Assembly (NCBI RefSeq): GCF_901873365.1
Contig: NZ_CABFLM010000081.1
Span: 1-10,424, forward strand
DNA from: an uncultured Aggregatibacter sp.
GTDB lineage: Bacteria > Pseudomonadota > Gammaproteobacteria > Enterobacterales > Pasteurellaceae
Direction: 5' to 3'
DNA length: 10,424 nucleotides
The position numbers and the translations under genes were made by a program. Shown here in pieces: positions 6,022 through 10,424 of the stretch. Numbering within the stretch: the stretch's first letter is position 1; the number at the start of each line of letters is the position of its first letter. Under the pieces are notes generated by a model. That model ran no database searches and had not been told where the DNA came from. It saw only the letters and a program-made list of their open reading frames with translations.

Positions 6022-7377
6022 TTAAACATCCTGTTTTAATAATTTAGGTAATAGAGAGTCTCTAGTTTTCATGAGGGTATTATTCTCTTCTTTTAAGTTT
6101 CTTAAACTATCAAGATATGTATTACTTATTTTCGAGAAAATATTTAATATAAAGTTAGAAGGAATAACAACATTAATACCTTTAAAAGTTGAAGTATTTA
6201 AAGATGCTCTAGTTGAAGCCCCAGAGGCCTGCTCAAAATATGCTTTCTGCTTGGGTTGCATAAGAAACCAACGTAAATATTCGGTTAAATTGTTATCATT
6301 TAAGACAATTTTAGCTAATGCGATATTATAAACCCCACTAATACCAAAACGAATTTTTCCTGCATCACCATATCGATCAATTAAAATATCTTTTTCTGTG
6401 CATCGTTTATTTTTTTTTGATATTTCTACATAAGTTATATGATTGTTGCTTGAATAATCTCTATTCTGAATAAAACGTTCATAACCTTCTTTTGCTTCAT
6501 ATATATGTTCTTCTTTTGGAATTTGTGTTCCGCTAATTAATGTAAACAATCCTGATAAAGGGGTAACCTCCCACCCCTTCGGCATCTCGCCCCCATCAAC
6601 CTCCACCATCTCACACGGAAACGCTTTGGCGGTTTCGGCTAATTCGGCGTAGCGGTTAGGCTGAGTTTGTGAAAGTGCAGTCAGTTCTTCGGGTGTTTTT
6701 CCGCTGATTGCCTGCATAGCTGCCAGTTCCGCTTGTTCAAGACTCATGCCGTCTGAAAGGGCTTGGACTTTGGCACGTACGGGATCGAAATCGACAAACC
6801 AGCTTTTAAACAGGGCTTGGGCGATTTGTTCCAAAGTTTGGTTAATTTGGGTGTTGAGTTGGATTTTGTCTATAAAAGCAAAAATTGTTTCTGTAATTTT
6901 TTTCTGTTCATTTAATGGGGGTAATTTAAATTCAAACTTAGCCATATCACCTACTTTCATATTAGGTTGTGCAGCTGTTCCGCTTGAAATAGCATTAATA
7001 TGACTTTTGAAATTAATAGATTGCATAACGCAATAAATAAATTCGGGGGTAGCAAAATTTTTATTTACTCTAATTCTTGCCAATCCATTATTAAAAACAG
7101 ACTCTAAATCATTTCTTATTAGCTTATTAACACCAATAGAGCCACCCGTCCTAGCAATAATAATGTCGCCAGAAGTTAATTTATATTTTTCGTAATCAGA
7201 TTTTTTTGTTTCTGTGAATCCCCATTCGTTAAAAGGTTTATCTTGAGAAATATCCTGTATTCTCAAGCAACGTAAATTTGTTTGATGTTCAACAATCGGC
7301 GCTCTACGAATAGCATCTAATCCTGTATTAATACTTTCAGCTACATCTTCTAGTGTTACCGTTTGCCAATTACTCAT
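6022..7377 (-). CDS. hsdS: Type I restriction-modification specificity subunit HsdS
   Basis: HsdS chooses the bipartite DNA target for both modification and restriction and forms the core of the M2S and R2M2S complexes. The 451 residues show the usual plan. Target-recognition domain 1 spans about 1-150, with GDIIIARTGGSIG at 70-82. The central conserved helix spans about 155-210, with PPLNEQ at 153-158 and FKSWFVDFDP at 190-199, and a conserved linker runs to about 270. Target-recognition domain 2 spans about 271-405. The C-terminal conserved helix ends with KTRDSLLPKLL. The start overlaps the hsdM stop by 8 bp and has AGGGGGA upstream. The central part looks clearly more GC-rich than either recognition domain, as expected from domain exchange. 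A run of nine A residues (coding strand, 6410-6418) lies in domain 2. The target sequence cannot be predicted. There is no second hsdS or inverted cassette. Confidence 0.96.
   Translation of the reverse strand: MSNWQTVTLEDVAESINTGLDAIRRAPIVEHQTNLRCLRIQDISQDKPFNEWGFTETKKSDYEKYKLTSGDIIIARTGGSIGVNKLIRNDLESVFNNGLARIRVNKNFATPEFIYCVMQSINFKSHINAISSGTAAQPNMKVGDMAKFEFKLPPLNEQKKITETIFAFIDKIQLNTQINQTLEQIAQALFKSWFVDFDPVRAKVQALSDGMSLEQAELAAMQAISGKTPEELTALSQTQPNRYAELAETAKAFPCEMVEVDGGEMPKGWEVTPLSGLFTLISGTQIPKEEHIYEAKEGYERFIQNRDYSSNNHITYVEISKKNKRCTEKDILIDRYGDAGKIRFGISGVYNIALAKIVLNDNNLTEYLRWFLMQPKQKAYFEQASGASTRASLNTSTFKGINVVIPSNFILNIFSKISNTYLDSLRNLKEENNTLMKTRDSLLPKLLKQDV
6410..6418 (-). repeat. Homopolymer tract A9 within hsdS recognition domain 2
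   Basis: Nine consecutive T on the plus strand (A on the coding strand) encode the S-K-K-N-K stretch near residues 320-324. The reading frame is intact here. A slip of one base would truncate HsdS within its second recognition domain. At this length in AT-rich DNA it may be coincidental. Confidence 0.5.
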
Positions 7378-9051
7378 ACCCCAATCCCCCTAAATTCTTC
7401 TTAATCTCCGCTTCTAATTCCACACTTTTCGCAAATTGCTCCTTCAAAAGAGTGGTCAGATTTTGCATTTTTTCTGCAAATGGCACGCCGTCGTCTTCTT
7501 GTTCTGCGGTGCCGACGTAGCGTCCCGGTGTGAGTACGAAGTCGTTATTCGCAATCTCTTCTAAAGTCGCGGATTTGCAGAAAGCGGCTTGGTCTTCATA
7601 GCCGTCTGATTTTTGCCAAGCGTGGAGGGTATCGGCAATTTTGGCGATGTCGTCAGCGGTGAAATCACGCAAGACGCGGTCTTTCATATAGCCAACTTGG
7701 CGGGCATCAATAAACAATACTTCGCCTTTGCGCTTTTTGTTGCGGTTTAAGAACCAAATACAGGCGGGGATTTGGGTGTTGGTGAAGAGCTGGCCGGGCA
7801 GGGCAACCATACATTCGACTAAATCGGCATTGATGATGGCTTTGCGGATTTCGCCTTCGTTGTTGGTTTGGCTGCTCATAGAGCCGTTGGCAAGTAGCAA
7901 TGCCATTTTGCCGTTGGGCGAGAGGTGGTAAATCATGTGTTGCAGCCAAGCGAAGTTGGCGTTGCCTTTAGGTGGTGTGCCGTATGCCCAACGTGGATCA
8001 TCGGCAAGGGATTCGCTCCACCAATCGCTAATGTTGAATGGCGGGTTTGCCATGATGAAATCCATCTTTTTGTCGATGTGTTGTGGCTGGGTGAAGCTGT
8101 CGGCGTTGTGCTTGCCGAAATCGTAATCAATGCCACGAATCGCCATATTCATGGCGGCGAGCTTCCAGGTGGTCGGGTTGAATTCTTGCCCGTAGATGGA
8201 CACGTTGTTGATGTTGCCTTGATGGGCGGTAATAAAGCGTTCGGTTTGCACGAAAAAGCCGCCGCTGCCCATAGCCGGGTCATACACGCGGCCGGAGTAT
8301 GGCTCGAGCATTTCGACAATCAGGGAAACAATGGATTTCGGCGTGAAATATTGTCCGCCGCGTTTGCCTTCGGCTTGAGCAAAGCGACCAAGGAAGTATT
8401 CGTAAACGTGCCCGAGAATGTCTTTTGCGCCTAAATGCACGGGCTCGCCGTTGTAAGTCGGACGGGTAAAGTGGGTGTCGGAGAAGATGATAATCAGCCC
8501 ACGCAGGGTGTCTTCGTTTACAGCATAGCCGCTGATACGTTGGAGCACGCCTTTGAGTTTTTCGTTGTCTTTTTCGATGGCATCGAAGGCATCGTCAATC
8601 AGTTTGGCGACGCCGGAAAATTTCCCACCCCAAGGGAGTTCGGCGCCGATGTTTAAGATGGAAACGGATTTTAGCTCATTCCAACGGGCTTGCAGCGGCA
8701 CCCAGAACACATTGTCGGCGGTGTAGTAGTCGCGATTTTCCAGTTCGGCGGTTAAGGCTTCTTGGTATTCTTCTTCGGTGTCGTAAAAAGTGCGGTCAAG
8801 ATAGAGCGCGTTTTCAGGATCGGTTAGTTCAGCCTGAATTTTGGCTTGTTGGTGGGTGAAACTGTCGGAAATGTATTTTAAGAAGATCAGACCAAGAACA
8901 ATGTGTTTATAGTTGGCGGCGTCAAGCTGTTGACGCAATTTATCGGCAGATGACCAAAGTTTTTCATCTAATTCATTTAAAAATGCTTGCTGTAATGCGT
9001 GATTTTCATCGACAATCTTGGTCGTCTCGTCTCGTCTCGTCTCGCTTGCAT
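7370..9051 (-). CDS. hsdM: Type I DNA methyltransferase HsdM, phase-variable, frame OFF in this sequence
   Basis: HsdM is the N6-adenine methyltransferase of the type I complex and is required for both protection and restriction. The conserved frame runs from codon TTG at 8938 to 7370 (522 residues). From that TTG, SAM-binding motif I is DPAMGSGGFF (220-229) and catalytic motif IV is NPPF (298-301). The homologous frame continues upstream with the typical N-terminal text ending LWSSADKLRQQ, but has no ATG, GTG or TTG before a stop near 9078. The real start appears to be the ATG at 9049-9051, with AAAGGA 8 bp upstream, which lies in another frame. Between them is a (GACGA)4 tract. As written, the ATG frame ends after 24 codons at 8977-8979. 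Loss of one unit or gain of two joins the frames into a 558-residue HsdM. A sequencing error is possible but unlikely given the tract. The homologous H. influenzae HindI hsdM is, to my knowledge, phase-variable in the same way. Confidence 0.93.
8788..8796 (+). other. Haemophilus-type DNA uptake sequence in hsdM
   Basis: This is a perfect AAGTGCGGT core, preceded by A residues and followed by C (AAAGTGCGGTC), inside the hsdM coding region. It supports long residence of the R-M locus in Hin-type Pasteurellaceae, or exchange among them by natural transformation. Confidence 0.8.
9022..9044 (-). repeat. Pentanucleotide phase-variation tract, (GACGA)4 plus partial unit
   Basis: On the coding strand the tract is CGA followed by four perfect GACGA units: 23 bp of uninterrupted 5-bp periodicity starting five bases after the hsdM ATG. 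Because 5 is not a multiple of 3, each slipped unit changes frame. With four units the ATG frame ends at codon 25. With five units it meets TGA soon after the tract. With three or six units it enters the full HsdM frame. Slipped-strand mispairing at such tracts is the classical contingency mechanism of Haemophilus. Confidence 0.93.
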
Positions 9052-9059
9052 AAATTATA

Positions 9060-9065
9060 TCCTTT
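9060..9065 (-). promoter_or_regulatory. Ribosome binding site that fixes the hsdM start
   Basis: AAAGGA on the minus strand lies 8 bp before the ATG at 9051. It is the strongest initiation signal in the region and shows that the ATG ahead of the repeat tract, not the TTG at 8938, is the intended start. The TTG has no purine-rich element upstream. Confidence 0.75.
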
Positions 9066-9167
9066 GTAAAGTGATTTTAAGAAAATGTGTGTAATTTTTG
9101 CGGTCGTTTGGCACGCTAAGCAAAGCTAGCCTAAAAAAACGTTGTCTTTTTCGACCGCACTTTGTGA
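9066..9167 (-). promoter_or_regulatory. hsdM upstream region and ribE 3' end
   Basis: About 100 bp separate the ribE stop from the hsdM ribosome binding site. The hsdM promoter should lie here, or hsdM could be read through from ribE. TAAAAT near 9075-9080 on the minus strand is a possible -10, but I see no convincing -35. AAAAA and TTTTTTT stretches around GACAACG (roughly 9131-9151) could form a weak AT hairpin ending in T residues for ribE. GCGGTCG (9100-9106) and CGACCGC (9152-9158) are inverted but far apart. Confidence 0.3.
9154..9162 (-). other. Haemophilus-type DNA uptake sequence just after ribE
   Basis: This perfect AAGTGCGGT core on the minus strand starts 5 bp beyond the ribE stop codon. 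Uptake sites are often found at gene ends in this family. A truncated inverted partner (GCGGTC at 9100-9105) is present, but the two are too far apart to form the usual paired-site terminator. Confidence 0.8.
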
Positions 9168-9776
9168 TTATTTCTGCGCCAAATAACGTTCAACCGTATC
9201 CACAATAGCTTGCGTTTGCGGATCGATTTCAATATTGACTTTTTCGCCCACCTCTTTCTTGCCAATTAGCGTACGATGAATGGTTTCCGGAATGAGGTTG
9301 ACGCAGAAACGTTGTTCGCGGACTTCACCGATGGTTAAACTAATACCATCCACGGCAATAAAGCCTTTGGTTAACACATATTTCATCATATCTTTATTCG
9401 GCAGTTGGAACCAAATTTGCAGGTTGTTTTCGGATGGAAGGCGTTCAACGATGTCCGCGGTGCAATACACATGACCGGATAATATATGCCCACCGATTTC
9501 TGTGCCCATTTGCATGGCGCGCTCGATATTGACGAAATCACCAGCCTTTAATTCGCCTAAATTAGTGATTTTCAAGGTTTCTTGCATTAAGTCGAAATTC
9601 ACCAAATTGCCTTTGATTTCCGTGACGGTTAAACACACGCCGTTGTGTGCAACAGATGCACCGATTTGTAATCCTTTCAGCATTTCTTGTGGCATTTCCA
9701 CCACGTGTGTTCTAAAATTAGCCGCTTCTGTAATAGCCTTAATTTGTGCGGTACCTTGCACAATGCCTGTAAACAT
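9168..9776 (-). CDS. ribE: Riboflavin synthase, alpha chain
   Basis: The enzyme dismutates two 6,7-dimethyl-8-ribityllumazine molecules into riboflavin and an aminopyrimidine, the last step of riboflavin synthesis, in the cytosol as a trimer. The 202-residue length is close to the family norm (slightly over 200). Two lumazine-binding barrels are visible. The first starts with the hallmark MFTGIVQG and holds VCLTV (47-51, including C48), VNIERAM and GGHILSGHV. The second holds AVDGISLTIG (141-150) and closes with VNIEID. The start has GAGG about 7 bp upstream. It is divergent from the norM-like gene with only 24 bp between the start codons. The symbol ribE follows E. coli use; some annotations call it ribC. 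Confidence 0.97.
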   Translation of the reverse strand: MFTGIVQGTAQIKAITEAANFRTHVVEMPQEMLKGLQIGASVAHNGVCLTVTEIKGNLVNFDLMQETLKITNLGELKAGDFVNIERAMQMGTEIGGHILSGHVYCTADIVERLPSENNLQIWFQLPNKDMMKYVLTKGFIAVDGISLTIGEVREQRFCVNLIPETIHRTLIGKKEVGEKVNIEIDPQTQAIVDTVERYLAQK

Positions 9777-9800
9777 AATGACCTCGAAATCTATTTATTT
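9777..9800. promoter_or_regulatory. 24-bp divergent gap between ribE and norM
   Basis: The two opposing start codons are separated by only 24 bp. The ribE ribosome binding site (GAGGT on the minus strand) occupies part of it; no clear Shine-Dalgarno is seen for the plus-strand gene. Promoters for both genes must extend into each other's 5' coding sequence. No riboflavin (FMN) riboswitch can fit between them. Confidence 0.55.
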
Positions 9801-10424
9801 ATGAATCTAAACTTCGTCAAAGAATATCATATTGAAGCCAAAAAATTAATTGCTATCGCCATACCGATTTTGCTTGCGCAAATTGCGCAAAATTCCATGG
9901 GGATGGTGGATACCATTATGGCAGGGCGCGTGAGCGCAGCAGACATGGCAGCCATTTCCGTGGGTGCCTCCATTTGGTTGCCGTTGGTGTTATTCGGACA
10001 CGGGTTGTTACTCGCCTTGCCTCCGACCATTTCCTATTTGAATGGCTCCGGTCAGCGTAAACGGATTGCTCATCAGGTACGCCAAGGCATCTGGATTGTG
10101 TTCTTTAGCTGCATTCCCCTCGGTTTATTGATTTATCACAGCGACGTTGTCTTGCAAAACATGGATATGGAACCCCGTTTGGCGGAGATCACAAGCGGCT
10201 ATTTACACGCCATGATTTGGGGCTTGCCGGGTTATTTATTAATGATTAATTTTCGTTGTTTAAATGACGGTATTGCCAAAACCAAGCCTGCCATGGTGAT
10301 TACTTTCCTCGGTTTAATGCTCAACATTCCCCTTAACTATATTTTCATTTACGGCAAACTCGGTATTCCGGCATTTGGGGCGGTGGGCTGTGGTATTGCG
10401 ACGGCAATCGTGAACTGGATGATG
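9801..10424 (+). CDS. norM: NorM-type MATE multidrug exporter, 5' part (runs off the window)
   Basis: MATE proteins are inner-membrane antiporters that expel cationic drugs and dyes in exchange for Na+ or H+. The window holds 208 codons with no stop, from ATG at 9801, against a usual length near 460 residues. The N-terminus reads EAKKLIAIAIPILLAQIAQN, then a segment with GMVDTIMAGRVS, which is typical of the first two helices of NorM. Hydrophobic helices alternate with short loops through LPLVLFGHGLLLALP, GIWIVFFSCIPLGLLIY and NIPLNYIFIYGKLGIPAFG, giving about six of the expected twelve helices. The LNYIF..GKLG.PA.G motif is characteristic of the family. It is divergent from ribE; I recall the same pairing in H. 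influenzae. The start lacks an obvious Shine-Dalgarno, yet the N-terminus matches the family. mdtK is an alternative symbol. Confidence 0.93.
   Translation, partial: MNLNFVKEYHIEAKKLIAIAIPILLAQIAQNSMGMVDTIMAGRVSAADMAAISVGASIWLPLVLFGHGLLLALPPTISYLNGSGQRKRIAHQVRQGIWIVFFSCIPLGLLIYHSDVVLQNMDMEPRLAEITSGYLHAMIWGLPGYLLMINFRCLNDGIAKTKPAMVITFLGLMLNIPLNYIFIYGKLGIPAFGAVGCGIATAIVNWMM

Noticed and set aside
6022..7377. Invertible hsdS shuffling cassette
   Set aside because: Only one hsdS is present, with no second partial hsdS, no inverted hsdS segments and no recombinase gene in the window.
7925..8434. 169-residue plus-strand open frame
   Set aside because: It lies entirely antisense to the conserved motif I and motif IV region of hsdM; a shadow of that gene's codon composition.
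7370..8938. HsdM starting at the TTG codon at 8938
   Set aside because: No Shine-Dalgarno precedes it, and it would remove conserved N-terminal sequence that continues upstream in the same frame. The ATG at 9051 with its RBS and repeat tract explains the gene better.
9051..9066. TATAAT as an hsdM -10 box
   Set aside because: It would place the transcription start at or beyond the ATG and exclude the strong RBS from the mRNA; probably a coincidence of the RBS-ATG spacer.
9827..10030. 67-residue minus-strand open frame
   Set aside because: Antisense to the clearly coding NorM N-terminus.

Overview
The window looks like chromosomal DNA from a Pasteurellaceae bacterium of the Haemophilus/Aggregatibacter branch. 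It carries three perfect copies of the Haemophilus-type DNA uptake core AAGTGCGGT (4233-4241, 8788-8796, 9154-9162). It also has a riboflavin synthase gene diverging from a NorM-type MATE exporter gene, a pairing I recall from H. influenzae. The long genes look less AT-rich than I would expect for H. influenzae, which makes Aggregatibacter a reasonable guess; the genus is inference.

Almost everything from 401 to 9051 is one minus-strand defence locus read from right to left: hsdM (7370-9051), hsdS (6022-7377), a DUF3223/DCL-like gene (5388-6020), a Fic-family gene (3871-4977) and hsdR (401-3562). HsdM and HsdS would form the type I DNA methyltransferase, and HsdR adds the ATP-driven translocase and nuclease. 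The organisation and sequence type resemble the H. influenzae HindI system. hsdM, hsdS and the DUF3223-like gene overlap or abut and are probably translationally coupled. fic and hsdR are separated from them, and from each other, by intergenic repeats.

The key observation is at the start of hsdM. A well-placed ATG with a strong ribosome binding site (9049-9065) is followed at once by a (GACGA)4 pentanucleotide tract (9022-9044). With four units the ATG frame stops after 24 codons, while the conserved HsdM frame has no usable start before a poor TTG at 8938. Three or six units would restore a 558-residue HsdM. The sequence therefore shows a phase-variable type I system caught in the OFF state. 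Because HsdM is needed for both methylation and restriction, the whole R-M complex should be silent in this clone.

The intergenic DNA is rich in repeats. Downstream of hsdR (44-326) lie five GTAG-headed REP palindromes, four of them in a duplicated 123-bp unit. Between hsdR and fic is a perfect 43-bp inverted repeat pair (3630-3809). Between fic and the DUF3223-like gene the same element recurs as a bounded tandem array (5097-5395).

To the right of the locus are ribE (9168-9776, minus) and the first 208 codons of a norM-like gene (9801 onward, plus), which start only 24 bp apart. No tRNA, rRNA, CRISPR array or complete insertion sequence was seen.
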